Origin: Lachnoclostridium phytofermentans ISDg
GTDB lineage: Bacteria > Bacillota > Clostridia > Lachnospirales > Lachnospiraceae
Length of the DNA stretch: 64,000 nucleotides
Assembly: GCF_000018685.1 (NCBI RefSeq)
Contig: NC_010001.1
Location: 2,682,001-2,746,000 of the forward strand
Direction of reading: 5' to 3'
Each line of letters starts with the position of its first letter. Within the stretch, counting starts at the first letter, position 1. Position numbers and translations under genes: made by a program. The notes below the pieces were generated by a model. It was not told the DNA's origin. It made no database searches and saw only the letters and a program-made list of their open reading frames with translations. Shown here piece by piece: positions 1 through 7,773 of the stretch.

Positions 1-2
1 AC

Positions 3-59
3 AAAGAGGATGCTTTTAAAGTTATACCTATTTTTAGATATTCAGTACAGGATAATTAA
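3..59 (+). CDS. C-terminal tail of an unidentified protein (cut by window edge)
   Basis: Frame 3 is open from the left edge to a TAA at 57-59 and encodes an 18-residue tail ending VIPIFRYSVQDN. The other two plus frames have stops or no comparable ending. A hairpin stem starts 27 bases after the stop, as expected for the 3' end of a real gene. Too short to identify. Confidence 0.3.
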   Translation, partial: KEDAFKVIPIFRYSVQDN

Positions 60-86
60 TCGCTTACCTTCTAAGAAAATAAAAGT

Positions 87-102
87 AAAGGAAGATGCAG
101 TA
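87..102 (+). terminator. Left half of a terminator split by an insertion sequence
   Basis: AAAGGAAGATGC at 87-98 is the exact reverse complement of GCATCTTCCTTT at 1918-1929. Removing 103-1911 (the IS plus one copy of the target duplication) restores a 12-bp perfect stem with a 10-nt loop followed by GTTTCTTT. The ancestral hairpin was probably the terminator of the gene ending at position 59. Confidence 0.6.
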
Positions 103-138
103 TGAACTGACCCCTGTCAAGTAGACAAGTAAAATAAT
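103..138. repeat. Terminal inverted repeat, left end of IS3-type element
   Basis: TGAACTGACCCCTGTCAAGT and the following bases match the reverse complement of 1873-1908. The best block is AAGTAGACA, identical in both ends. Confidence 0.75.
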
Positions 139-182
139 TAAAAATGTATTAGATAATGCGATCACATTTGTGGTCGCATTTC

Positions 183-1148
183 TTATGCGATTCGTTCCTT
201 TTTCTTTGCTTCTAATTCTGCTTTATAAGCAAGAATTCTTTTGTTTTCTGGTATTGGATATTTAACTGGAAACTCTGAGTTGATAGCCGCCTTCCGAACT
301 TCCATTGGTGCTAAGTTACTAAAGCGTTCCTGATATCGTCCATTGTTATAGTATTCTATATATTCAGCGATTGCCTGACAAAGTTCGTTTTCATCAGCGA
401 AATCTGATATATAATACATTTCAGATTTGATAATTCCCCAAAGACCTTCTGTTGGACCATTATCAATACAGCAACTAACACGAGACATAGATTGAGTCAT
501 TCCTTGATTCAAAAGTTTCTTCTGAAAAACTTTGTTTGTATATTGAAATCCTCTATCACTATGAAAGAGGGGTGTGACATCTGGATTAGATTTAAGTGCT
601 AAGTCATATGTATCAAAAACAAGCTTGTTATCATTGTGGTTGCTTAGTACATATGACACTACTGACTTATCATAAAAATCTAGAATGGCACTTAAATATA
701 CTTTCCTATTACTCATAGGCACTTTGAATTCTGTAACATCTGTTCCCCATTTCTCATTAGGTTTTGAAGCCTCAAATTCCCTATGTAAAATATTTTCAGC
801 AGTTGTTTCTGGTGTTGAATAACGATACGGTTTTCGCTGCTTTCTAATTACAGATTTGATGCCATATACACGCATAATACGTTGTATTCTACCTTTACTA
901 TAATGCTTGTTTTTATCTCGGTTAATGTAATTACGCATTCTACGATAGCCTAAAGTATGTTTGAACTTTTCATCGTATTCCCTGATCCATAGAGCTATCT
1001 TTTCGTTTTCAATCTCTTCTTTTGGCTGTTCACGATTCAACCACTTATAGTATCCTGTACGTGAAACATTTAATTGCTGACACATCCAGCTTATATCCCA
1101 ATCTTTTTCTGTTTTGAAAAACTGAATAGTAAGATATTTAGGCTCCAT
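183..1148 (-). CDS. IS3-family transposase OrfB (DDE integrase domain)
   Basis: A 321-residue protein with an N-terminal HTH_21-type segment followed by an rve integrase core. The DDE triad is visible: D137 in WGTDVTE, D198 in HSDRGFQYTN and E234 in DNGPTEG, with 35 residues between the second Asp and the Glu as in IS3 enzymes. It normally works as the C-terminal part of an OrfAB fusion made by -1 frameshifting. ATG at 1148 lies 11 nt after the OrfA stop in a different frame. An AAAGGAGG sits about 20 nt upstream, which is far for an ordinary Shine-Dalgarno, so independent translation may be weak. Full length for the family. Confidence 0.93.
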   Translation of the reverse strand: MEPKYLTIQFFKTEKDWDISWMCQQLNVSRTGYYKWLNREQPKEEIENEKIALWIREYDEKFKHTLGYRRMRNYINRDKNKHYSKGRIQRIMRVYGIKSVIRKQRKPYRYSTPETTAENILHREFEASKPNEKWGTDVTEFKVPMSNRKVYLSAILDFYDKSVVSYVLSNHNDNKLVFDTYDLALKSNPDVTPLFHSDRGFQYTNKVFQKKLLNQGMTQSMSRVSCCIDNGPTEGLWGIIKSEMYYISDFADENELCQAIAEYIEYYNNGRYQERFSNLAPMEVRKAAINSEFPVKYPIPENKRILAYKAELEAKKKERIA

Positions 1149-1159
1149 TTTTCCCTTGG

Positions 1160-1846
1160 CTAGAATCGCCTCCTTTCGAATTCCTTCACTTTTTTTAACA
1201 GTTCTACAATCATATCTCTTTCTTCAAGCTGGCGTTTCAGACGTTTGTTTTCCCTCCGAAGTTTCTCTAGCTCATCAACTTCTTCATCAGATTTGTGATG
1301 ACCACGTTTATCTGCCAAGCCCTCTTCACCACTAGCATTGTATTTGCGAACCCAGCTATAGACTTGACTATAAGAAACATCATATTGTTCAGCAGTATTC
1401 TTATAATCACATCCATGTTCGATACAGTATGCAACGATTTCCTTACGTTCTTCAATTGTTACTTTTCTTCTTGCTTCAGCCATATAGACCTCCTGTTTCG
1501 GATTATAATCCTTTAGTTCCATATCGCTATTATACACTGAAATCCATCTTGCTAAAGAAGAAACCGCACAAATATTATATTTAGCCATGAGTTCTGGGAG
1601 CGAGCCATTTCCAGCAATATATTCCTCGACAACCATGGTTTTAAATTCTTTTGTATAACTTTTATTCCCGCTAGTTGAAATAAACGCTTCTGCTCCTTGA
1701 TTTTGAAATAATAGAACCCATTTACGTACAGTTTCTTTACTAGCAATTTTCAGTTCTGTACATATCTCTTGTAGGTTCTTTGATCCAGTTAAATAATCTT
1801 CAACAGCCTTTAATTTTTGAGCTGGTGAAGAAGGTGATTTAGACAT
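1160..1846 (-). CDS. IS3-family transposase OrfA (helix-turn-helix protein)
   Basis: A 228-residue basic protein with three predicted helix-turn-helix segments (about residues 10-50, 65-105 and 125-180), then a charged leucine-zipper-like coiled coil from about residue 190 (EELEKLRREN-type heptads). This is the IS150-style OrfA, which binds the element ends and dimerises. The protein is longer than the usual 100-170-residue OrfA because of the extra HTH. The gene precedes orfB and shares the frameshift site near its 3' end. Confidence 0.88.
   Translation of the reverse strand: MSKSPSSPAQKLKAVEDYLTGSKNLQEICTELKIASKETVRKWVLLFQNQGAEAFISTSGNKSYTKEFKTMVVEEYIAGNGSLPELMAKYNICAVSSLARWISVYNSDMELKDYNPKQEVYMAEARRKVTIEERKEIVAYCIEHGCDYKNTAEQYDVSYSQVYSWVRKYNASGEEGLADKRGHHKSDEEVDELEKLRRENKRLKRQLEERDMIVELLKKVKEFERRRF
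1189..1197 (-). promoter_or_regulatory. Programmed -1 frameshift site between orfA and orfB
   Basis: On the minus strand a run of seven A then G lies in the OrfA codons TTA AAA AAA GTG. Slipping back one base gives an open frame SEGIRKEAILAKGK that leads directly into the OrfB methionine. IS3 elements use A6G or A7 slippery runs to make the OrfAB transposase. No downstream pseudoknot was worked out. Confidence 0.7.
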
Positions 1847-1908
1847 AATAAAATCCCTCCAAAGTAGTTTTGGTTATTTACCATGTCTACTTTAGAGGGA
1901 TCATATCA

Positions 1909-1945
1909 GTAGCAGTAGCATCTTCCTTTGTTTCTTTATAAAAAT
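1909..1945 (+). terminator. Right half of the IS-split terminator
   Basis: Begins with the GTA duplication and contains GCATCTTCCTTT (1918-1929), partner of 87-98, then GTTTCTTTAT as a poor U-tract. Confidence 0.55.
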
Positions 1946-1975
1946 GATATTTTAAAGTATATGCTACATAATACT

Positions 1976-2371
1976 TTATTTTTGTATGATACTCTTAATG
2001 TACTCTTTTGTTTCACTATTTTCACCTATATAGTAAATTATGTACTGTTCTTTTAGATAACAGTGTTCAAGAAAAGGACTTTTTGTAAGATTATAAGCTT
2101 TTTCTGCTTCTCTAGAACTAGAGTAAATGAATACAAACCATTCTTCTTCATTTACAATGAGAATATTCGGAGTTTCTTTATAAGGCAAGTCTTCACTTCT
2201 AGATTTTTGATAATCCATTAAATCTACATTATAACCATCATTTTTAATTTCCTGACACAACGATAATATCATTGTCTTTTTCTGATGATTATTCGAATTA
2301 AATTTGTATACAAAAATACATATTAAAAGTACAATAAGTGGTATCAGAACAAGCAAACATTTTTTCCTCAT
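1976..2371 (-). CDS. Small membrane-anchored protein of unknown function
   Basis: A 131-residue protein with one N-terminal transmembrane or uncleaved signal segment (residues 5-22, LLVLIPLIVLLICIFVYK). It is followed by a soluble domain predicted outside the cell, rich in aromatic and acidic residues. Its start overlaps the stop of the upstream gene by four bases (ATGA), so the two are translationally coupled. I recognise no family. Being paired with an exported DUF6973-like protein, it could be an accessory or immunity-type partner, but nothing in the sequence proves that. Confidence 0.7.
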   Translation of the reverse strand: MRKKCLLVLIPLIVLLICIFVYKFNSNNHQKKTMILSLCQEIKNDGYNVDLMDYQKSRSEDLPYKETPNILIVNEEEWFVFIYSSSREAEKAYNLTKSPFLEHCYLKEQYIIYYIGENSETKEYIKSIIQK

Positions 2372-3171
2372 TTGACAAGAATCATCATTTCATTATTATT
2401 AATTTTAGCCATGATACGATCATGAACCGTGGAATTAGATATGAATGGATCAAGTTCATACCACTCAATACAGTCGCGACCTTGTTCGTTATTATGATAA
2501 TCCATATCTCTATGCTGATAGGCTGTAAAACCATTCCATGACTTTCCATCTAATTCACTGTCAGGCCAAGCTTCGTGTGCATCCGCCCATATTTTTGCAT
2601 TTGCTCCGCTATTGAAGACGAGTTTCATGCGTGCATTCCAGAATGCATGACGATAAGCATTTCCTTTATCCCCATCTTTCCACCCTCTAAAATATTTATT
2701 CGTCCATGTATCTGTTTCTTCTGCACAGGATTTCACTATTAATGCTTCCTTTGGATATAAAACAACTAGTGTTTTCTCTGTTGGAGTTAAGTTATTAAAT
2801 TCGTCAACAAGAGAACCTGAGGAAAAACCATATATTTTCGGTTGAGTGCGTGCGAAGTTGTCCCAATCAATTAAATTAACAATTTCGTCAACAGATTTAT
2901 CTTTATTCTTTTCTTTTATTGTTTCAACATCCTGAATAAATTTAACCTCAGCAATACTAAGATTACTAAGTATCATATCTGTAGTTTTTTGATCGAGGTC
3001 TTCTCTTAAAAACGCTTCAGCAGAAGCCATGTCCATTGATGTGTATTCCTCATAAGTAGTGTTACTTGGTGCTGAAGAAGCCATAGCATTATTTGGTTCA
3101 ATACACGCTAGATTCATAGCACACAACAAACCTAAAACGACTCCTTTTGTTAATAGTTTTCTTTTTGACAT
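2368..3171 (-). CDS. Exported DUF6973-like protein
   Basis: A 267-residue protein with a signal peptide (basic MSKRKLLTK, hydrophobic core, likely cleavage after NAMA near residue 31). The C-terminal half contains NAYRHAFWNARMKL and DAHE, the His/Asn-rich pattern I associate with DUF6973 proteins in Firmicutes; the biochemical role of that family is unknown to me. A strong Shine-Dalgarno GAGGAGG lies 5' of the ATG. A Cys at about residue 23 is not in a good lipobox (NLAC). The gene forms a two-gene operon with the small membrane protein that follows. Confidence 0.7.
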   Translation of the reverse strand: MSKRKLLTKGVVLGLLCAMNLACIEPNNAMASSAPSNTTYEEYTSMDMASAEAFLREDLDQKTTDMILSNLSIAEVKFIQDVETIKEKNKDKSVDEIVNLIDWDNFARTQPKIYGFSSGSLVDEFNNLTPTEKTLVVLYPKEALIVKSCAEETDTWTNKYFRGWKDGDKGNAYRHAFWNARMKLVFNSGANAKIWADAHEAWPDSELDGKSWNGFTAYQHRDMDYHNNEQGRDCIEWYELDPFISNSTVHDRIMAKINNNEMMILVK

Positions 3172-3226
3172 AATTAATTATACCTCCTCATTTTAATATA
3201 ATATGTAATTAATTCAACATATTATA

Positions 3227-3257
3227 TGTATATTACCAGTTTTTCCTAAATTGTCAA
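3227..3257 (-). promoter_or_regulatory. Candidate promoter for the DUF6973-like operon
   Basis: TTGACA (minus strand, 3252-3257) followed 17-19 nt later by AATATA/TATACA. The rest of 3258-3481 shows nothing I can name. Confidence 0.35.
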
Positions 3258-3481
3258 ATTGTTGTGGTCATGCTTTTTTGTAACACTAGGAGGTGCAGAC
3301 ATTTTCTTGCACTAAATTAACATTAAGTTCACGTCGATACTCAATTTGGCTCATACTTTGTATTTACTGGCTTTCTTTTTTTATGCACATTTTGCCACCT
3401 AACTTTTACTTCAATTATTGCAAAAAAGTATAACTGTAGGACATTCATCGTTCTGAAAAATGCGAAATGTAAAGAAGATGA

Positions 3482-4008
3482 ATGCGTGGAAGATATAAAT
3501 GGTATCAAAGCGTTTCGAGTAACGAAAGAACGATACCAAAAATACTAAATAATTCAGCCGGTATAGCGTTTAACTATTTGGAAGTATATGACGGTAGAGC
3601 ATTTCAAATCACTCTTGCAGGACCACTAGAGACAAACAAATACCTATTGTTAATTGGAACTGTTTTTACGGTTGTTATTCTGTTTGTTTTATGGATAATA
3701 AAAGACATATTTACAGTACCATTTTCTATATGTCTGAAATTTATAATAGTGATATATGTGGGCAACATTGGCGTTTTTCAAAAGGTTCCCTCGATGTATT
3801 GAATGATACAGTCACAAAAGTAATTACACAGTCTTTAGTAAACATATCAGATGTAACTAAAGTTGTTCTGCCAGGAGTAAAAGACGGAACAAAACTGGTA
3901 TATCGAAAACATATGCAGAAATTATGGAGAAAGTACTATTACATAAGGAATTGTTTTACACTTATGATGATATACTTGGCTGGTTTAGTAATATGTAAAG
4001 AAAATTAG
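3482..4008 (+). pseudogene. Unrecognised open frames, probably gene debris
   Basis: Two overlapping plus-strand frames (3482-3802 and 3691-4008) give peptides of 106 and 105 residues. The first has a hydrophobic stretch (KYLLLIGTVFTVVILFVLW) like a membrane segment. The second continues in another frame with SLDVLNDTVTKVITQSL. The frame change, weak ribosome site and position in a decayed region suggest remains of one longer gene. I do not recognise the family. A short real membrane protein at 3482-3802 cannot be excluded. Confidence 0.3.
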
Positions 4009-4071
4009 TCCAGAAATTATAGCCGATCCACTATGTAATTCTATGAGTATATATATAGTAAATATAATTAG

Positions 4072-4248
4072 CTACCAGATAAGGTTCCCTTGCCTTTTAT
4101 GAATAAACTTTATGACACCCATACCATAATTGATATTACTTCTATTTAGTGAGACCCATTCAACAATTCGCATTCCCGTATCTTTTATTAACTGTATGAT
4201 TGCATTACTTCTAAGAGAATACCTTTTGTTTTCTATAATTCGTTTAGT
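4072..4248 (-). pseudogene. Tyrosine recombinase (phage integrase) fragment
   Basis: A 58-residue minus-strand frame reads DTGMRIVEWVSLNRSNI followed by a GVIKFIHKRQG stretch. This aligns by eye with the catalytic-Arg region of tyrosine recombinases (TGLRISELLxLxxSDI, then IxVxxKGxK). Upstream and downstream catalytic regions are absent, so only the core around the first Arg remains. Confidence 0.5.
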
Positions 4249-4305
4249 TTAGCTTCGCTAATACTTTAATTACTTATTCTACATTCCTGGAAGCTGAATT
4301 ATTAG

Positions 4306-4956
4306 AAATCTAGCCGGCCTGCTTCAGATTTAAAGACTAATTTAGTTAATCATTTGATATCTGAGGGAAAGTTAAGTTCTATGGAGCAAATAATATTATT
4401 TATTGACGAAGCTAATTTTATGGGTATGAATGATTATAACTACTTAATTGATATCTATAACAGGTTAGATCGAGCTCAAGTACGTATGACAGTTCTTTTA
4501 GTTGGAACAAAGGAACTAGTTAGCGTAAAGACAATGCTTATGCAAATGAATAAGCAACAGATTGTTGAAAGATTCATGGTAAGAGAATACCAATTTAGAG
4601 GTATAAAATCATTGAAAGATCTTCAAATATGTATGGCTAGTTATGACTTTTCAGAGTATCCTGAAAACACAGGTTGGAGCTTTACTCAATATTTCTTTCC
4701 AGAAGCCTTTAATGAAGGACATAAATTATATTCATTAGCTGAGGATTTATTATCCTATTTTGGTGAGGCATTAGGTTCTAATACACTTGAAATACCTATG
4801 CAGTATATAACAAGCACAATAGAGAATTGCTTTAGAAGATTTGGTTGTGATGGGAAAGGTGTATATTTCCCAACAAAGAATGAATGGATGCAGGCTATTA
4901 AAGATTCTGGCTATGTTATGGCGGAAAATCTATTTGAAAGCTGTAAAGCTATATAA
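4306..4956 (+). pseudogene. TnsC/TniB-like transposition ATPase, N-terminally truncated
   Basis: The open frame begins after a TAG at 4303; the first possible start is TTG at 4354. About 200 residues follow with a clear Walker B (ILFIDEANF, residues 14-22 from the TTG) and a sensor-1-like VLLVGTKEL, as in the AAA+ ATPases of Tn7-like elements. The Walker A (GxxGxGKT) that should lie some 70-100 residues earlier is absent, and no remnant of it was found in 4008-4306. TnsC links target selection by TniQ/TnsD to the transposase, so the truncated form should not bind ATP. It ends just before an intact tniQ gene, the standard order. Confidence 0.6.
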
Positions 4957-4971
4957 GGAGTGAAACAAGTG

Positions 4972-6351
4972 ATGTATACGTGGAACACTAATTGGGTAAA
5001 TCCTTATGAAAGTCCATGGAGTATTATCAATAAATTCATGTTCGCTAATCAAATACATGGTTTAGATGCAGCGAGAGAGCTAACCACTACACAACTAAGA
5101 AAAATAGATAATTATAGGGCTAAGTATATTCACACAGGAATTGTTTCGAATTATCAATTTAAAGATAATTCTTGGTGTATTGGAGATAAATCAATTGTAG
5201 ATTATGGCATGGAAAATATTAAAAACCTCCTAAAACCACTGTTATCATTTCAAAATAGGTTTATCCGCTCAAATAATATTTGTAGTACAGTAATTAAGAA
5301 AACACTAAATCATTGTCCTGAATGTATGAAATATGGATACCATTATATATTTCACCAATTTACGTTTCTTGATAGATGTTTGGTTCATAATAAAAAACTC
5401 ATTAGTACTTGTCCAAAATGTAATGAGGAGATTCCATATGCAATTGAATTCCAGTATAATATTCACGCATATCAATGTAAATACTGTAAAAGCTATTTAC
5501 TAAGTAATGATAATTTTGAAATTTTATTAAATGAATGGAATAGAGTAGTAGCATATACTAATAGAAGAATACCGTTTAATAACTCTAGTATATTTCCATT
5601 TATAATAACAAATAACTTTCAACAGTGCATAAAAGATAACGATATAAATAATGTTTTGAAATCATTATTTTTTAATAAGTCGATTAAAGTTCCGTCAAAG
5701 TATACGATAAAAAAATGTATTCATTGGAATGAAATCAATTTTGGTAATGTAATTACACCTAATTTAACCCCCAAAAAAGATATTATAGAATACGCATATG
5801 TATATGCATTTCAAAAATTATACCGTCATTTATCTAAATCTCAAAGATTAAAATCAAAACTTAAAAAAGCTGAAAATTATATACTTGTATGTGCATCTAA
5901 ACCATTAATTAAACCAGAAATTATTGAAAAAGAAATTATATGCTTTGATTTCAATGCAGTTACTTTTTATCTTTGGAAACGAGATATGGAATATGGTCAT
6001 TACTTAAAAAATGGATACCGAATTAATAGAAGTACCGCATATTCTTACAAATTTAATGCTAATGATGAAATTATAAGTTATCTAGATAAAATTAGAATGT
6101 TCTTACCAGAGTTCATAGATGAAGATTGCAAATTTAGTATATTAGTTCATATAGCATTTATTTTATTAAAAAATAAATATTTTGAATGGCAAATCCTAAT
6201 GAAATACTTAGTAGAAAATTATAATAAATATGAATTAATGGATAAACTAAAAAATATAACATTAAGGAATTTTTCAAATGATTATAACAAGGAATTCTTA
6301 TTAGTTATAGATACAGCAAAAACTGAATATAAATTATTTTTTGATAATTAG
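4972..6351 (+). CDS. tniQ: TniQ/TnsD-family target-site selector
   Basis: A 459-residue protein. The N-terminus has the TniQ signature NPYESPWSIINKFMFAN, and a zinc-binding region follows with CPEC (C115, C118), CLVH (C136, H139), CPKC (C147, C150) and CKYC (C169, C172). TniQ/TnsD proteins recognise the insertion site and recruit TnsC. GTG at 4969 or ATG at 4972 fits the AAGGAG at 4955-4960; a GTG at 4960 overlaps the ribosome site and is unlikely. The frame is intact although its ATPase partner is truncated and no TnsA or TnsB was found. The C-terminal half is very AT-rich and divergent. Confidence 0.82.
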   Translation: MYTWNTNWVNPYESPWSIINKFMFANQIHGLDAARELTTTQLRKIDNYRAKYIHTGIVSNYQFKDNSWCIGDKSIVDYGMENIKNLLKPLLSFQNRFIRSNNICSTVIKKTLNHCPECMKYGYHYIFHQFTFLDRCLVHNKKLISTCPKCNEEIPYAIEFQYNIHAYQCKYCKSYLLSNDNFEILLNEWNRVVAYTNRRIPFNNSSIFPFIITNNFQQCIKDNDINNVLKSLFFNKSIKVPSKYTIKKCIHWNEINFGNVITPNLTPKKDIIEYAYVYAFQKLYRHLSKSQRLKSKLKKAENYILVCASKPLIKPEIIEKEIICFDFNAVTFYLWKRDMEYGHYLKNGYRINRSTAYSYKFNANDEIISYLDKIRMFLPEFIDEDCKFSILVHIAFILLKNKYFEWQILMKYLVENYNKYELMDKLKNITLRNFSNDYNKEFLLVIDTAKTEYKLFFDN

Positions 6352-6353
6352 GT

Positions 6354-6399
6354 TAATATATAAGCCACAGTATGAATTTATACTGTGGCTTATATATTA
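6354..6399 (+). terminator. Strong hairpin terminator after tniQ
   Basis: A perfect 20-bp stem (6354-6373 with 6380-6399) and 6-nt loop GAATTT begins three bases after the tniQ stop. The T-rich tail TTATTAGTTTTATTT follows. Confidence 0.8.
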
Positions 6400-6422
6400 T
6401 TATTAGTTTTATTTATCAGCAT

Positions 6423-6538
6423 TCCCTAGATTTTATTTCAAATCTAGAGGAGATATGTTATGATGAATTATGAGTAAAATTAATGAATAATAAGAGTCCC
6501 TAATATTTACTTCACAAAGTCCCTAACATTTATTTCAA
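6423..6538 (+). repeat. Three direct repeats resembling TnsB-binding boxes of a transposon end
   Basis: Copies start at 6423 (TCCCTAGATTTTATTTCAA), 6497 (TCCCTAATATTTACTTCAC) and 6520 (TCCCTAACATTTATTTCAA). Over 19 bases copies 1 and 3 differ at three positions. Copies 2 and 3 are spaced 23 bp. Closely spaced, same-direction repeats of about 20 bp downstream of tniQ fit the multiple transposase sites at Tn7-like ends. Inverted partners on the other side of the element were not found. Confidence 0.5.
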
Positions 6539-7276
6539 TGGACATCGACATCTATCATATTAGTGATTAAGAAAACTCAAATAGTAGCATCTCCATTATT
6601 GCGCTAAATCCAGGTTTAACGTAATAATAGGGGTGTTTTAAATGAGATACCTACTTTTAACCCTTTTTTTGGTTATTCCAAGCATTCTATTAATTCATCC
6701 TTTTTTTTGTACTTCTATTGTTTCTTTATCTGTTTTTAATACTTGTTTTGTTTCACCTCATTATATAACTCTGTAACAATTATATTTTTATTTCTATAAA
6801 ACGTTTATAACTTTAATATTTTTATTCATGTAGTTAACCTTTATTTTTAACTTCATAACTTATGTACCTTAATAAAATTGCCTTATCAGTTATTCCTTTA
6901 AACCTCTTAACATATGGTACTTAAATCCTAATTATCTAGCGTTTCGTTCATTCCCTAATTTCATTAATTTATCACAACTTTTTTGATCATTTACTTAATT
7001 CATCAACTTATCATTTTATCTATTCCTCAAAGGTTCATCAACCCATCTATCTACACATATTGTACTTTCATTTATTTATTAATGCTTATTTATGTTACTT
7101 TATCGTTTACCATATTATTCTTCATATGCTTATTAAAATATACTAAATCTAGTTACTATACTTTAACCAAAGATTTAACGCAATAATTGTTAAATTATTG
7201 TCAATCAATTTAAAGTTAGAAAATACCATATTATGCTCGTTTTGATACTAATTGTATTATATTATGAATAATCAAA
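6539..7276. other. AT-rich gap with no convincing gene
   Basis: The plus strand is strongly T-rich. A possible micro-ORF at 6642-6776 (44 residues, hydrophobic MRYLLLTLFLVIPSILLI start, AGGGGTG upstream) and a 67-residue frame at 6983-7186 are hydrophobic by composition alone, so I do not call them genes. ACA at 6548-6550, after the third repeat, could mark the TGT/ACA-type transposon terminus. Confidence 0.35.
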
Positions 7277-7280
7277 AAAA

Positions 7281-7317
7281 AGAAAAGAAATTACTTATCA
7301 TTAGTAATCCCTTTTCT
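7281..7317 (-). terminator. Terminator of the CGGC gene
   Basis: Stem AGTAATCCCTTTTCT (7303-7317) with AGAAAAGAAATTACT (7281-7295), loop TATCATT, followed on the minus strand by a run of T. Confidence 0.65.
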
Positions 7318-7333
7318 TATTCTTCCAAATCGA

Positions 7334-7666
7334 TTAGTGGGTATAATCAATAATTTGAATACTATCACCAAGTTTTTTACTTATGGCATCCTTCATTGCT
7401 TGCGCATTCGGACATGGGAATCCTATTGGAGTACCTTTAAAGATGCATGATGCAAATACTATGGTATCTGCCCCCCTTTTTACCATATCTGCAGCACGTG
7501 TTACTGATTTTTTCCCTGGGCAGCCTCCACATGTATTAACTCCAACAACTTCAATATCTTCTGAAATATCATTAAAAGCTGCTTTCTTTTCCTTTATTAC
7601 CTTGAAACAGGTAGTTCCAGGGCACATATCTTCTGTCTGCATACATCGGATCAATCCTACTTTCAT
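7334..7666 (-). CDS. CGGC domain protein (putative metal-binding)
   Basis: A 110-residue protein beginning MKVGLIRCMQTED. The start at 7666 is preceded by GGAGG at the right spacing; an earlier in-frame ATG at 7699 has none. It contains the family motif TCGGCPGKK and further conserved cysteines (MCPGTTCF, FASCIF, FPCPN) that suggest metal or cluster binding. CGGC proteins are small and uncharacterised. It lies about 100 bp downstream of a cysteine desulfurase gene on the same strand, so a sulfur or metal role is plausible but unproven. Confidence 0.85.
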   Translation of the reverse strand: MKVGLIRCMQTEDMCPGTTCFKVIKEKKAAFNDISEDIEVVGVNTCGGCPGKKSVTRAADMVKRGADTIVFASCIFKGTPIGFPCPNAQAMKDAISKKLGDSIQIIDYTH

Positions 7667-7773
7667 CTTTATCCTCCAATTACTTTTTCGACAAAACATT
7701 CCAAAATGATATTAAGGTAGGTCAATAAATATCTGCCCCAATCTCCCACTCCTACTAAGGGTTGGTCATGTAA

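Larger units (their letters stand above)
103..1908 (-). mobile_element. IS3-family (IS150-like) insertion sequence, apparently complete
   Basis: The element has imperfect inverted ends starting TGA, two transposase frames read on the minus strand with a frameshift signal between them, and a 3-bp direct duplication GTA (100-102 and 1909-1911). All catalytic residues are present and neither frame is broken, so the copy may be active. Assignment rests on OrfA/OrfB architecture typical of the IS150 branch of IS3. Confidence 0.88.

Noticed and set aside
4354..4956. Complete small AAA+ protein
   Set aside because: Begins at a TTG without ribosome site, lacks Walker A, and the frame is open upstream to a stop in degraded sequence, so truncation is the better reading.
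6983..7186. 67-residue hydrophobic ORF
   Set aside because: No ribosome site, composition explained by the T-rich strand, no conserved pattern.
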